Positions 24,301-39,400 of a stretch of DNA of 64,000 nucleotides are shown in pieces (the stretch's first letter is position 1; every line of letters starts with the position of its first letter). Origin of the DNA: Aphelocoma coerulescens. Lineage: Eukaryota; Chordata; Aves; Passeriformes; Corvidae. The stretch spans positions 13,114,001-13,178,000 of the forward strand of contig NC_091013.1 in assembly GCF_041296385.1 (NCBI RefSeq), written 5' to 3'. The position numbers were made by a program, and so were the translations under genes. The notes below the pieces were generated by a model. The model was not told the DNA's origin. It did no database searches and saw only the letters and a program-made list of their open reading frames with translations.

Positions 24301-27300
24301 TAATTAACTACTGTTGAAATGTACCAGGGAAAGGCATCACTCCCACAAGCTCCTCTCAGAACAACAAAGCAAAAAAATCTCAAAACCAGCATTTTCATGC
24401 TATTTTATGAACCTGCCCTACAGGAATGGTGCAGCTCCCGCCTCTAGGTATAGATTGTGTTTTCTGGGTCTTATACAACATTCTGCCATTCCCACTTCCT
24501 CCAGAGGAGTGGCAGCTTGCAGCACCTTTATAAAGGGTGGCAGGGATGAATTTAGCCACTGGAGTCTGTGACCTGAGCTTGCTGGACCCCAACCACACTG
24601 AATGAGGAACTGGCAAGGGCAGTAGCACAGGCAATGCACTCACGGGAGATGCATCAGCTCAGCCAAAGCCATGTGCCTGTGTCTCATGCATGGGGCTTGG
24701 CAAGAGCACAGGCTTCTCTGCTTCAGTCTGTGAAGAAAACCCTGAAAAGAAGAGGTGTGGGTGGCCATACCCAGCCTGACCCTACTGCCATCCCATCTAT
24801 GGGTCTCCAGCTCCTGAGGTGGCTTTGTAGGGCAGCTGTAGGGTGTTTTATTTGAAACCTGTTGTCTAAGAGTTTGTTTAATTGTATGGTAACATTTGTT
24901 CTGCCTGCTGTGTAACAAAGCCACATTTAGATAAAGAGGCTGTATTTTCTTAAAATAAATTTATTAATGATGCTGATTTCATAATCCTTACAATATGAAA
25001 CAAGTTAAGCACTTACTGACCTAAGTGCAAGTAACAGAAAATAAATTTGTACAAAACATGGATGGTGCAACTCAGTGACAGTGTATCTAGTTAATATTCA
25101 CACTGAAACATCAAAAATAAGATACAAAAAAAGCTTTCTGACTTTCAAAGGCAATTTAGGGGGAAAAAAGACATTGCAAAATCAATCTGTTTTCGGTCTC
25201 TGATTAAGGCACTGTTACCAGGGGAAGCATTGTCAAGATTAAAATTAAGAATGCCATTAGGAGCCCAGTTATGACACAGATATGATCCCAGTATTGTAGC
25301 TTCCCTGCCCCACTAAGGGCTTTAAATCACCAGAGTGTAGATTTCCTGCAGGATGCTAAATGATAAGAATCATTAAAGAAAGGCATCATAGGTCAGTTGC
25401 CTGCTCTTCCAGGAGCAGTTCCTTGAACCTCTGTGGTACCCTTTTGACTGGGCCTACCTTGCAATCCTTTGCAATACCAAGTATCCTTCTTTTGATCCAT
25501 TAAGTCTATGGGCTCCTAAAATGGCCTCCAGATTTAGGTTACCTCCTCCAGGATTGGGGGATGCCAGGCACTCACAGCTCCTCTGCTGCTCCTGAGACGA
25601 GTGGCCATCTATGGTGAAACAGCTATCTGTGGTGATCCTTCTATGGAAGGATTCAAATAATGGACTTTTCCAGTGTAAGAAGATTATGGGAAATTTTTTT
25701 AATGTCCTTCTGTGATTCTATCAGGCATTAGGTGGAGATACATCTGAAAACTAACTGAGCTTTTAAGATGGGAATGTGGAGCTCTGAATTCTCACAAATA
25801 CGGTTATTGCATATTTATAAGGTAGCTTTAAAGAAGTTAGTCAACAAAATCTCTCCCTGGTGTGCTTATTATGATGGACTGATTTTTAAAAATGGATTGA
25901 GAGACAACCTGAGGACTGGAAAGTCTATTGTACAGAAATGAATAGGTCTGTTTAGACAAGTAGATACAAGGTGCATTTGTGGTGATTTCCTTCTATTTGG
26001 GCCCAGGCAGGCTTTCTTTCCACAAAGAGGTATATATTCTTTTATTCTCTGCATCATTCAAGTAGTCGTGAACCCAACTTGTCCTTAGCATTGTGTGACA
26101 GCCTGCTGAGGAAATGGCCCCAAAATAATGAGGGATGGGATTCAGTGAAATATTGTTCATATTTTTACTGCCACACAGATCTACACAAAGGCTCCACAAT
26201 AGCAGCAGCATTCTGCTGATCTACTGATATTCTTCTGTGTAGACCCCGCAGAGGCACAATAACAAGAGCAAAATAATAAAGATGCCAGCTTTGTGACTGT
26301 GCTTGTTATGACTGTTTCTTTAAATAAGGCAGACCATGAGAACATAATGTGTCCGTACAGTGATGCATTTCATCTCCTCACAGAAAAATAATTCATGAAG
26401 GGAGCACTTCAAATCTATTAAAATATTCCCACTTCCTCTTCCACCAGCTTCCATTAAGAATAGCAATAAAGGTTAAAGATTTAATGGATGTTGAGATTGA
26501 ACTTGCTGTCCTTTTCAGACCCTCCTCGACAGAGCCAATGGCCACCACTCACGCTGTGCATTACCACTGCCTGAATAAGCTTCCTATGTTTTCCTGACTT
26601 TTAGATAAACAAAGACTTTCAGTCTCTAAGGCTCTGTAGCTCAAGACAAGATCTTGTTTTCAATAGCAAAAGTATACTCCTCTTCAACCAGAGTAATTCA
26701 GTTTTTAAAAGTTTCGTTTCCAGATTTTGCAGAACTGGGTAAAGCTCTCGGGAGTACACCTCGACTGAATGTCAGTATTCTTCCATCTCTCACCAAGGTA
26801 TGAGATTCAACTGGAATATAACATTTTCAATGCTGACAAAAAAGTCAGTATTTTCAGGACTCTGAAACATTTTGATATGAAACTTAAAAGCTGAATATCA
26901 CACCAGTGAGTTCTGGCTCTGCAGGACTCAACAAACTGCTGTCACATTATCTGAGCTACCCAGCGAGGCCACTGCCACAGAATAAGGAGTATAGCAGCCC
27001 CCAGACCCCTTTTCAGGGCAGGTTTTTTCTGGATTTTCAAACTCACGGCATTTCAATCTGGAGCAAATCCCAAAGGCTGAAACCTTCCTCTTATTCACTG
27101 AAAATGCATTGAAGAGACACATCTATAAGGCTTTTAGATTTTATAAATTGGCATTTTTCAACAAAGGCATGCTTTGTCAGGAAATTCCTGGCCAACTCTA
27201 TCAGGAATGCATCTGGGAATCAAACATTTTGTCAGATCTATGGGCAAGATGGATTTAGCCAAGAAACAAAAGGGATGTGACATTCTGATCAGTGATCCGG

Positions 27301-30300
27301 AAGATCAAAGGAAATGGAAAATCAGAAGAGGATAGAATTAGCCAGCAAAATTCTTTACTTAAAATTAAAGTAGTTTAACATCAGATCTGATGAGAAGCAC
27401 AGTGTTTACCAGTGAAAAACACAGTTCTGGACAAAAGGAGCTGCATTACTTCAGAGAAGATCTAAGCTACTATAATCACAGTGTAGAACTTTGTTTACAC
27501 ACTTTGGGGCCAGAGGCAATGGGGAGAAAGTAAGGATTGTGACCTCTCCTTTTCTACTACCAATTCAATGATTAACTACCATTGCATGAGAGTATTTATC
27601 CTCAAGAAACTTTGTTTTCAAAGAAAGTTTCAAAACAAAACCACCCAAACAATCAGGACTCTGGGTCCTGGGGTGCAGCCACAGTTCAGTTGAACAGTAA
27701 ATTTAATTTCTCAAAAATAATGTTGTTTACATTGTCTCTACATTAGCCTCTAAAAAAATTAGAAAGTAGAAACTGAGATCCCCAGAGCATTATTTACAGG
27801 AAGGCAGTGTCAACAGGCAATAGTTCTATAGTCCTCTGAGCAGGGACATTTTGAACTCTATGTCCTATTTTTCCAGCCACTAAATGGTTATGACTTCTAG
27901 CACAAGGCTGAAGATGCAATTTCAAACCCCCTCAAGCAGAGAAGGAACTGAACTTGGCTAGGTTACTGCCTGGCTGGGTGACTGGCTGGATCACTGCCCT
28001 ACTAGCCAAGTTACTACACAACAGAGAGAATTTGGGCCCTTACTGCTCCAGTGGCACCCTAGCCCTAGGGCTTCAGCCACCTTCTCAATAAATTGGCTCC
28101 AAAACAACCATCTTCCCCAGCACTCACTCTACCTGCCCCACACCACCAGTTTCATGCTATCTGCTTTCACTCAGTACCTCCCTGCTCCCTCTGCCTGAAC
28201 CCAAACTACCACCCAGAAGCTGGTTACAACAGTCCCTCTACTCTGGAGATAATCTGCCAGTAGAGGTACTTACCTGAGCCACAGGACAAATATTTTCATG
28301 CAGATGTTAATTGCCAGAAACCACTCACCTCAAATCAGTGACACTGCCATCAATTCACAGTCTAGAGAACAGCAGTCTGTAGTTCTCCCCATCCCTCTGG
28401 TGGTACAAGACTTGGATTACCAGCCAAACACTAGACCTACTCAATTGGCAGAGGGGAGAGAAAAAACCTTTGTTAAAGAGAAAATAATTCTTGCTTAAAT
28501 GTTTTCTGACATGGAACATCTGATGCATCAGCACTGCTAACACATCTGCAAATTAAAAGCTGTTTCTTCCAAAAACAAAAAAATATGTAAACATGGCATT
28601 TTCTGTCTAAATTGAGCATTCAATCATCAGATGCTATGAAGACTTGAGGGATAGGGTTGCAGTGTGCATTTTTCTTACTTTTTTTCCCTAACCTTCAGAT
28701 TTATACAATGTCTGTCATTACATGCTCTGTAGCTGAAAAGTCCAGTCTCTGAAGTGCAAGGAGTAGTCTACTTTTCAACCAGCAATTTAGCAATTCTGGC
28801 ACTCCAGGATCTTCTGGATCCCACTATTCACAGGTACCAAGTCTCCTGGTTTTTGCCTCTGGAACAAAGAGAGCTTTGTACTGAACAGGGTATGAATAAC
28901 TGTAACATGTAATGTGTAGTAAACTGGTAGCTGCAGAGTCGATGCTATCTGGAGAGGCAGGGATTTACACAAGCTTTTTTTCAAACCAGAATGAAGGAAA
29001 AAATGTGCCGTAGGAATAAAGCTGAACCTGCACAGCCATGCAGGATTCAGGTGAGTCTTGCAAGAGAAATGCCTCATGTGGATGTTTGTAATTAAGAGAC
29101 AGAGCAGTATGAGCCCTCCAGACACTGCTGTCATATACTCTGAGCTGGACCCAGTTTGAAGCAGCAAGTACATAGTCACCTGCTGCCTGCTGGAAATTAC
29201 TGTCTCTGGGTAACAGAGTAAAATCAATTATTCACATCTCCTGTGTGGCTGTTAGCCACACTGCTACCAGCAGACATGGAAAACTGAGGTTAGGGCTTGA
29301 TTTAACAGATTCCTATAAACTATACTTTTATCTGTCACTCGATAGAAAAGCTTTAAAAGGAAAAATCCACTTCCAAAACAGACAAGTAATGTTTAAATGC
29401 TGTTAACGTACCTCCTCCTGATGTCCTGTTTCCATCTTCCTTTCACCAACACTGCACTTCCTTTAACCCATACAACTGTCACTTGAGCCTGTTTGGGGAA
29501 TCAATATGTTAACAGTTTGTTAATTGTGGTTGATTCCTTATACGTGTTTTATATCAAGCCACAGACTCTTTTCTGCCTGCAAGGGGGTTCGTTACTCATC
29601 TGTGTACTTCACCTCTGCCCTGGCCAAACGCTGGGCATTCACACTGAGCTGAGAGTGAAACATTACTGGAGACATCTCTTCTGTTCCTGTTAGCTACGCT
29701 TCTATCCCAGTTATTCCTATTCCTATTAGCACCCATCATCTAGTCACCTCCTAGAGTTCAGTTCTCCAGGGGACTGATAAAAGCAAGGGAAGTTATAAAA
29801 GGTATAAGACTTTCTGGAGCAGATTTCTAACAAAGAGGACAGGTATTGAGACACCAAAGATGAACCAACCACACTTAAAATAATGCTGCCTGGAAGAATG
29901 GAAGTAAGAATAAGAGGAGGGATGAGGGAGTGTGGGGGATGCAGCACAGGCAGCTGTCAGCTGATACTCTTATTGCAGCTGTACCCGGCCTCTTCCAGGG
30001 GGAGAAGACACAAGGTTTGAAAGTACACACCATCAGTGCTGCAGAGGGGAGAAAATTATGTAAGACTGTGCCAAGCAGAGACACAATCCATCCCTGGAAA
30101 GCCTGTGCCTGAAAAACAGCATACAGGTGTTCCTCAGCAGAGCTGGGGAGCTCTTGTGTGTCTGCAAAGGGTGGCTGAGTTGAGAAACAGCTGAGATAAG
30201 TAATGGCTGCTTGTTTCATCTGTCACAGGTCACCAAAGGGGGCTAAGCTGTGCACAAGGCAACTCCCAAAGCACACGATCTAGGAAAAGGCACACTTCAG

Positions 30301-33199
30301 CTTCCAGCATGCCAAAGGAGACCACATCACATATGGAGGGAAGGAGCCTCCACACATTTGATGCTGCCAAGCTGGGGTGGCCCTTCCTGCAGTCTCACCT
30401 CTGATGGCAGCCACTCCAGCCAGCCCTGCACCCAGGGACATGCCAGACGTGACCAAGTGAGAGCAGGTGGTGCAAGGGCACTCTGGGAGCTCAGGCACAG
30501 GAGGCCAGGGAGTGTCCAGCCCAGGGCTGCTCAGCAGGAGAAGCTCAACCAGCCTGTAACCAGCGCTTCCAAACAAACCTGCTACATCACCTTTCAGGCA
30601 CACATGAAGGGAAGCCAACGCTGATGACATTTGCTTACTCACAGCTGGGGGAGCTTAATCAAAAGACAACAAGAAATGCCATTTAGTTTTGCTTTAGATT
30701 CCTTTCAGTGCTATTCCACTTACTTTAAAAATAGATGTCATAGCAAAGATTCATATTTAATGCTTTGCTTGTCAGAGAGAGAAGGAGAAACGAGTTTCTG
30801 AGAAGCAAGAAACTCTCAGAGTGGGGATGGGGATTTATCCAGAAATGACAAATTTTGGGACTAGGTCCATTTTGAACTAATTTAACTAGAAATGAAGGCA
30901 CTGCTCTGCTCACTCAGTGCAGGGTTCATTTCACACACCATACTTTTTGTGCAAATCTGTGGGAATGAATTCAGACTTCAGAGGAAACCAGTTGAAGGGG
31001 AAGAAGGAAGAATGTCCAGCTCAATACATCTTTAAACAATTTTACCAGGAGAACTGTTTCAGTAGAAGGACGGTGGGGATTTCTCCTACATAATAACTGA
31101 GAACTGTTACTTACCACTGGTTTGCTGCTAATGAAATACATGTAGCAATGCATTAAAGTAACAGTGTTTTTAAGCAATCTGTCAATAAATGCAAACATTT
31201 TTTATTTCTGTTATGCACCTGAAACCCACTCCAGTTCTTGCATTCACCCTTGATATTAATTATGGCAGTGCCTGTAACACAGTATGTCCCATCCAGCAAA
31301 GATTGCTAGAGGATGTACTACAGCTCGCTTTTCTGTATTTTTATCTTTCTATTTATTTCCACTTGCACACATTTTTGCCAACTTTTTATTTCATCTCAAC
31401 TGTACACTCTTGAGACAATGTATCAGTCTCTTCTATTCCATGTGGAGGTAATTTTATTTCAGTTTCATCCACATTTACCAGAACATGGTGTGGAGCAGAT
31501 TACCCAGAAATCTCTGGCTCTCACCTCGGGCAAGGCTGGACATGTTTGTCACAGCCTACCTGTGAAGCCCAGATAAGCCTCTCCTGGCTGTTCAGAGCAG
31601 CACAGTTCCTCAGGTACACTAATGCCCAACAACAGCTCATTTGTGGTCTATTTCAGACAATTCAGCCCTAAAATATATTTCCCACCAGCCTTGTTTTGAC
31701 TCACACATGCAAGTTTGCTACTGAGCCAATGCTCTCTGGCAGCATAATACTCAGAAACAGATAGTACAAGCAATAAAGGAGTTATGGAAGGCTTCAGAAG
31801 AGAAGCTTTGGGAAAAAGATCCACAGATAATGTACATTTTACTGAACCTATGAAGGTTATGTCTTTTAATGAGATACCCTAAACTGAAAATGCTGACTGG
31901 GTAACCTTCTGAGGTCCCTGTCTGGTTATCATGAGTATAGTATCTACCAAGCAGGATGTGTTGTACCTTATTCTCTTGTTCTGTCTGCAGGATTGTTGCA
32001 AATTTTATTTTAGTATGCTTCTGATCTAGTTTGATAACTTGCACCTACAAAAATATGTATGAAAGATCTCAAAGTGGCTAGTGATCACGAAAAATAAGAA
32101 AAAGCTGCAGTATCATGGTTTCCTTCTGATCCTCAGCAGCAGCACATACTGAGAGACAAAGCAAAAAATTTAATGGGAGAATTAACCTCTACATCTATTT
32201 AAAAATGCAAACAAATTTCAGTCTTGCTTTGGGTCATCCTGCCTTTTCTTATGGACCATTGCCACCAAGATGCTGATTCCTTCCATCTGCTTGAGTAAAA
32301 ATAAAGTTGCTATGTGATCTTAAAAACTGCCACAAGCTGGGTCATTTACCGAAGAGCAAGGGAAAAAGCACACCTTTGTTCCCTGGAAATACTGCATAGG
32401 TATGTGACCTGCTTTGCTCAGCCAGCTTTTACAAACCACCAAGTGACATTCTTCTCTTCTCTGAGCCATCCAGAGGACTTTTATCTCCGCACTTCTCTCC
32501 TGCTGCAGTGGGAATAAAAGCAACTGAATGGGTCGAAGTCAGAATCCAAAGTTGAGACAGGCAAGGTACAGCCTAAAGCAACTTCACCTCTGCTGGCCTT
32601 CTGCCTCTGTGAAGCACAGCCATCAAAGCAGCACTAACACGGCCACCCGGCGGTGGCACAGGGCACGTGGCTCCGCTCACAGGAGCGGTCTGTGCTCCGA
32701 GCCCCCACAAGGACCTGTCATCCCAGGGACTGAACCAAAGGAAAACAGGGAAAAGATGGCTCACCTTCCTGCAGACTTGCATCCCCTGAACACTCAGCCC
32801 TCTGCCCTGGGTTCTCCCAGAGAGGCCATGGTTTTCTACTTTCAGACTTTTTCCTGTGGAAGGGCAACTCAAAACTAAAATGATGGTGGTGTGGGAAGGA
32901 CCACATGCTGAATCAGCCCTGGCCATCTCCTTCATCTGGGCTGTTCTGCCACCTTCTTAATGTCTCCTGGACACATCCAGAGCCTCAGAGGGAGCAGGGC
33001 TCAAAGCCCTTGCCTTCCACCAGCTCTTGGGACAGTTCTTCCCCCAGGGACAGAAAAGCAGAAGATGAGTCCCAATCAGCCAGGGAAAAGGCATTTCCAA
33101 ACACCACCTGCCAAAATCCAACAGGCTTCTACTAGAAGCAGCCATGAACAAAATGAGAATTTGTGATGGAACACATATTCCCCAAAGAAGTCCTATTGT
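21372..33199. other. Long AT-rich non-coding stretch
   Basis: I find no exon that I recognise in almost 12 kb. The longest open frame is 146 codons on minus (28787-29227), with no family resemblance. Slightly GC-richer parts lie at about 24420-24860, 30250-30640 and 32520-33120. The last two open overlapping frames on both strands, which is typical of composition rather than coding. No CR1 tail is seen. Confidence 0.5.
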
Positions 33200-33204
33200 T
33201 GTCT

Positions 33205-33420
33205 TTCCCTGGTCTTAAAATTGAGAGCTAAACGCGGTTTAAGGGAAAACGGGTTTTTACTTTGGTATTTATTTAAGGATCTCTAAGGTGTACTACTTCA
33301 TCTAGGTGGAATGCACTGAAATGTGCACTAAATGCACACACATGATAGATCATGTATACAATTTATAGACCTTGCAAATTAGTGAATCTATTAAAGATTC
33401 TCCAACAAGAAGCTTAAATG
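33205..33420 (-). mobile_element. Probable remnant of an ERV LTR (3' half), ends not found
   Basis: On minus the sequence carries AATAAA (in the TATTTATTTAAGG part of plus, about 33267-33279) followed by a CpG-containing tail that resembles the R-U5 part of a passerine LTR as I remember it. A TG at about 33199 (TGTTGTC) would be a fitting plus-strand edge, but I found no matching duplication on the right. The call rests on resemblance only. Confidence 0.3.
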
Positions 33421-36400
33421 AACAGTGTGATATCTCCCTATCCCGAGGAATTCCCCCCTGGATGGGCCTATCTTAGTTTACAGGATGTGTTTTAGAGAGG
33501 ACTTTGCTTTCTCAGGATAGCATAGGGCTTTCTGACCTCCAACTGCAAAGCCTCCAGGATGTTTGGTCTCCTTAATGGAATACTAGGTCTAAACTAAGTT
33601 ATCAGACTCAAGGAATTACAAGTATGCATGTTAAAAGCACTGGGGATACATAAAAGTTATATTAAAGGGTATATAAAAGGTGTATATATAAAAAAAAAGG
33701 TAAAAATCATCATGTCATCACTATCTTTGGTCATTTGAAAAATGCTGCACTTGAAAATTTGTTACTAGACCTACTTCTAACCAGTAACTCTCATGTTCTG
33801 CACTTTCTTCTTCCTCCTCTGACTTTTTCATGCATCCAGGGTCCCCTCTGACAGTCGACAAAGCAGGCTTTCAATGCCCCAGCAGATTTCTGGGCATCAC
33901 ATCAGGCATGGCCCATAGAGACAACTTCTGCTTTGCAATTTTTCTGCATCCATAGCCTTCCTGCTTTAGAGGAGGGTCAGAGTCCATTGGTTAGCAAGAG
34001 TAGTACAGGGACTTCTCCCACCTGCAGCCCTCTCAGACCCAGCTGATTCCTAAAGGCCTTCTGAAATCTGTCGTGATATTTCCAACCTCTCGTACCACTG
34101 ACCTGAAATACCAGCTGATGATCCCAACCACCTAAAGTATCTTCACATCCCCTGTGATTTTGCTCCACAAAATCCATCCTTTTGTCACAGCAAAGTTTGG
34201 TTTTGCCTGTACTTCTGCAAAGCAAATGTAAGTTGTTCCTTTCAGTTTTTCATTGAGACAGCAACCACATGGATGTGTCATGGATGGAGCACTTGCATGA
34301 CCATTATAAGCCTTCCTATAACACCCCAGGTACCCTCCCACAAAACATTACAGTAGGATGTTCTCCAGGGAAGTATCTTAACTGCAGTATTTATTTCAGA
34401 TCTTTGTAATTTTCTTTTTTCAATCCCAGCTGTGAAAATAGAAGTGAATATAATAAAGATCATTTCAATGTCACCAAAAGAGCCAAATACTGCACATGCA
34501 TGCACAGTTCTGAATGTGCTGCAATGCAGAGCCCACAGCCACAGCACTTGGAACATGGAGGCACCCAGTGGGTTCACTCCAGGTAAGATCTGTGGCTCCC
34601 ACACAATGCCCAGCACATCAGGCCTCAGCCACAGTGCTCTCAGGAAAGGAAGCTCTCAGACTGACCCCCTCAAGCCTGTTTTTGTAGACACTGATGAATA
34701 TAAAACAATAGTGAAGAATTAAACCTTCACAATGCATGATACCAAGCACTCAGACCGAGGAATACCCTCTTCCTTACCCTCTTGCATCTCCTTTATTATT
34801 TTTAACTAAGAACTACAATAGTTAATAGAAATCCTATGGGACATGCTGGGATGGAAACTCACCTGGTTTTTGTGCTTCTTGTGCCACCCACTGGAACAGG
34901 CTGAAAACACGAGTGAAAAGAAAACATTCAGGAGATTTCAAATCCAGCACATTTTAGTATGCCTTATGCACTAATATAACAACAGCTTGAAATATGCTTT
35001 AACTTAGCAGCTGGAGTTAGTTTAGTCAATTCTCATTAATTCAAAATATCTGAAAAAAAGAACCCAAGTTTCTTAATCTCCTGACCAAATGCCTGCAAGA
35101 CACTAAAGCAGTTTGTCTTTCAGGATAAAGGCAAAGACAGTTCCATGATGTATCAGTATTGGTGAATTCTCTAGACTCTAATGACATTGAGCTTAGTATA
35201 GAGAATACCTCATCTAACACAGTCCTCCACCTCCAGCCACTGGCAGGTGAGAAAGTACATCTGGAGAAGCTCTTAATCTTACATGAGGAAGAAGATCACT
35301 CAGCTAAGGAACTACAAGAATCTGTCTTGTCTAGTCAAGCAAAATGAAGGCAGAGTGAGAATATGCCTCTCTCCAAATACCTCTTGGGCATATATTCCAA
35401 GGGAGTACAGCTTCTAGGATGGTGTTCAGAGTGATTAATAAATTATTATAAAATTAATTCCTGATTAATTTAAGATGAATACCCAGGAAAATACAAGAGT
35501 GTCAAAGCACACATCAAAGCCCTCCAGTGAGACAGAAAATGACTACTTCACTTTTTGTCTTAAAAAAAGGGCTTGAACCATTTCTGAAAGCTGTTATATG
35601 ATATGATTGTTTGCAATAGCAAGGCATCACACAAAAGGACACAGCCTCACATCTATGCATTTTTACTGAGGAACTGAATCCGTATTCTAGAAAGACTGCA
35701 AAAAACCGGAAGAATTCAGTGTGATGGCACCATTGAAAAAACAGAGTTTGGGTTTTGGTCAGGATTTTTTTACCCTAAAAATTAGTATGGGACAAAATAC
35801 AACAGAACCCACATTTGAGACTCTCTCTAATGTCATCCCCAAAAGGCCATTTTGAGTAACTAGCCATTTAAAGTACCCACCAGGCTTCCAGCACAATTTT
35901 ATTTGACCTTTTAATGAAAGAACAACATGTAAAAAGCAAGTTATTTCAGCTGATAACCTGCATGACTGCTTAAAGCAAACCTCTACATAACCTAACAAGC
36001 CCATTGTCCAAAGTGTAATTTTTCTTTCATAAATGTATGTCTCAAGTGCATTTTCTGATTTTGAAGTTTCTTCTTACCCAAGTCTGACTGCTTGCATTTT
36101 AGTACCAGGAAACCAGGTATTCCCAGAGACTAAGAGAAATAATAAGGTTACTTATTACTGAATATATATTCCTCTTTTTTTTAGAGAATGTAAGGAACTC
36201 CATAAAGTTCCTTAGTCTCTAAAGCTAACATATCAGATATTGCTGGAAAGCATTGTTGTTCCCTTCCTATTATTAGGACCTTAATAGATCTTTTTCTAGT
36301 TCCAACTATAATACAGTCAAAGAGTATTTGTGTGTGTGTATTTATTATGACATGCAAACACAATAAGGATTCATAATTAAAAAATACAGCTGAAACAGCT

Positions 36401-39400
36401 GCACCTTCTCTTTTGCCAGAAAATGTGCCACTTACTTAAACCATCTGGGGAGCAAGAAATTCATGCTCGAGGTGTAGAAGACCAAATTGCAGGGCCTCCA
36501 GCATCTTGCCAGCCACAGGTGCCACAGGAGCTAAACTTACCTTTGAATGAGTGACTTTCAATACATTACTTTCCGAACTGAAAATTAGATTTTTTTTTTT
36601 CTCAGGGATTCTTTGGGTGTACTAACATATCCACCACCATACAGAGATGCCACACAAAAAAAACCAAACTCTGTGGGCAGGGAGCATCTCCACTTTGCAG
36701 ATATTTGACAACAACCATAAACTGTAGGAACAGGTATCACTGTGAACTACTGACTCTACTTAATTACTGACTGTAATTAAACACCAGGCCAAGTGCTCCA
36801 GCATATTTGTCATGTGCCCCATCACTCTGTCTGCTTCACCTTGCAGTGTGAGGGTAGCAAACTGGTGGTACTGGGAGCCTGATAGCCACACTACAGGTGT
36901 TTGTAGGAGGGTTCATCTGGACAAATGTCATAGTCGTATGGACAGAGCACACCTGACCCTATGCCAGTGGGAATTGGGAATCCATGTCCTGGAACTACTC
37001 CCAGGCACAAACCACAGCACAGCAAGGCAGAAATTGGATTTGCTTCAGAAACACTCTGCCTATCCAAAATTAAATACTGATGTAAGCCCACTCTAAAGCT
37101 CTTTCCTCTTTCCCCTAAAGTACTCACCCCCAAAGTAACTGAACTGCTCTTACTGTATAAATGTATTCAATAGGAGCACCAAATTTCACTGTCTGAACCA
37201 AAAGACAGATTTCACAGCAATCCATTTCCATACACATTTGTCTTCTGAGCTTGAGTTGTTTAAAGTAATGATCCCTGCAATTAAAAAATTGGGAAAACCT
37301 GGAAGGACCAGAATCTTAAAGTCCTTGTTGCACCATAGGTCTGTATCTGAGAGTTAATCTTAGCAGGATTAACTTCATTTAACATGTAGCCATGCCACTG
37401 CAGCGAAATTAGGTAAGTATGTATATGAATTCAAATGAAGAAATGTGGGCGCACAGTCTACATGTGATTCACCCATCATGCCTAATTAGAGGTATTAGGC
37501 TAATAAATGTTATTTTGAAATACGTAAAATAACTGTAAAAACATTTTAAAAACCTTCAGCTGAGAATAGTTATTAAAAAAATGCAGAAAAAGGAGGGGGG
37601 AAAGACTCTATTGTTCATTTCAAGCTCCTTAAAAAAGAAAAACATCAGTTCATTCACCTGAATCTGTTTTCAGCCTATTTGTTTCAGCACCTCAGGTCAG
37701 CAGCCTGTCTCCATCAGAAGTAATCTCAGAAGATTCCTCAGGAGCTCTTTTGATAAAGGGTTGTCCTGTGCAATGGCAAAGCTCTGTCAGCTCCCCCATG
37801 TGACAGTGCTATGACACAATATTCTCTAGTTTCTTCATGTGCATAAGATCTTGTGCTGCTGAGACCAGGCACAGGTGCCAGTACCTCAGGAAGAAGAAAA
37901 AACACACCACTTTGCCTCAAGCAACCTAGAACATGTTGGGGTTATTTCTTCATCATCATCATCGTTGTTGCTGTTGTTGTTATTTTTATTATTAAATTCA
38001 AACATAGCTGTCAAATAAAAGGAATTGCAGAAAGATTTTGGTAATTCTTTAAGGAATAAAATTACATTGCTCACTCTGCTGCTTAAGCTTTCTGTAGGAG
38101 AATACAGTGGGACTTCAGGAAGTACTACAGTGACACCATCTAGAATAGTATGTTTAAAATGTATTTCAGCAGATCTCAGAGTCAAGAAACTGCAGGCTTA
38201 TGCTGAGTGACTTGAAAAGATAGAGAGCCTTGCCAGGAGGGAGACCCTGAGTTCACCTGCCAACACATGCACCTGCCAAGAATAATAGAAACGATAATAA
38301 AAATAAAAATGCAAAAACCATGGAAGTTACACTGTGTTGACAGGGCTTCGGTAAAATTTCAAACAGAGGGGCTCTACCACTAAGTCTTCCCACTGAGCAA
38401 CATTTACAGTTATTACTTTCTTGCTGCTGGCAGCAAGCCTTTATAGACGTTTTGAGAATACAACCAATATAGGAAGTGGCCTGTTGTTTTTGCTTTCTTC
38501 CAGCTACATTATTGATATTTCAGGAGAGTAATTGAACTTCTCAGCACCAACTTGTTTTCTCCATGAACTACTATCCCCTGTAGATACACATTTTTTCAGG
38601 GCATATGTTAAAGTAACTATAAATCCTATGCCTAAATGGAACTTGTATTTTATCAGCTTTTGTAGGAGAAAAAATGGTATCCTAGCTGTAAAACATGTTA
38701 CAGCATTTAAATTGTGCTGTGTTTCATCCCTTCTCACATGTGCACACTCTTATACACATTTCATTAAAGTCTTTCTTTAAAAAACAAGTTAAAAAAACAC
38801 ATATTAGTCACTAAATCTTTGTTCCACCCTGCCCCCCAGCCAACAGTTTTCCTCAATTTGCTATGAACATGTTGTATGATAAGCAACATTAATACTCAAA
38901 CATCTATTCATAATAAAGTTAAATTAAATAACAACAACACAAAAAAAAAAAAAATGGTGGGAAGAAGCCTGGAGAATGACAAAGAGATGTGGCTCCACTC
39001 AGCACCCACCCAGCAAGTCTCTCCTGCTGTGTCAGGCTTCAGTGGGCACAAGACATAATCAGAAGGCTCTCTTTGTGATCCTCCCATCAAGTACTGATTC
39101 AGAGCCAGCTTTCTGCGCCAGAAGCTACATATTTAAAATGGAAAAGTCAAAGGACTACCTTCCCTACTGCTGATTAGGGAATGGAAACCCTTTCCCTCAC
39201 ATGGATAATTAGGAGAGGGGTTTCTGCTGGGGGAAAAAGTTTGCAACTTTCCAATTAGGTCAATTTGTTACTTGCTATGGCTGAGGCAGAGCAGCATGCA
39301 GTATCACCACATGGTGCCTTCATTTCAATCCTCTCTACAGACCCAGAGGCCCCCACCACAGATGTGGTGACAGGGAACCCTGCCTTGTAGCAAATTAGTA

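Noticed and set aside
25708..25722. CR1-like tail motif CTGTGATTCTAT
   Set aside because: The sequence upstream does not look like the CR1 3' untranslated region, so it is probably chance.
28787..29227. 146-codon minus-strand frame
   Set aside because: No recognisable domain, no splice context and no family resemblance; plausible by chance in 64 kb.
30250..30642. Frames of 124 (+) and 120 (-) codons over the same segment
   Set aside because: Two long frames opposite each other in a moderately GC-rich patch suggest a composition effect; no known family.
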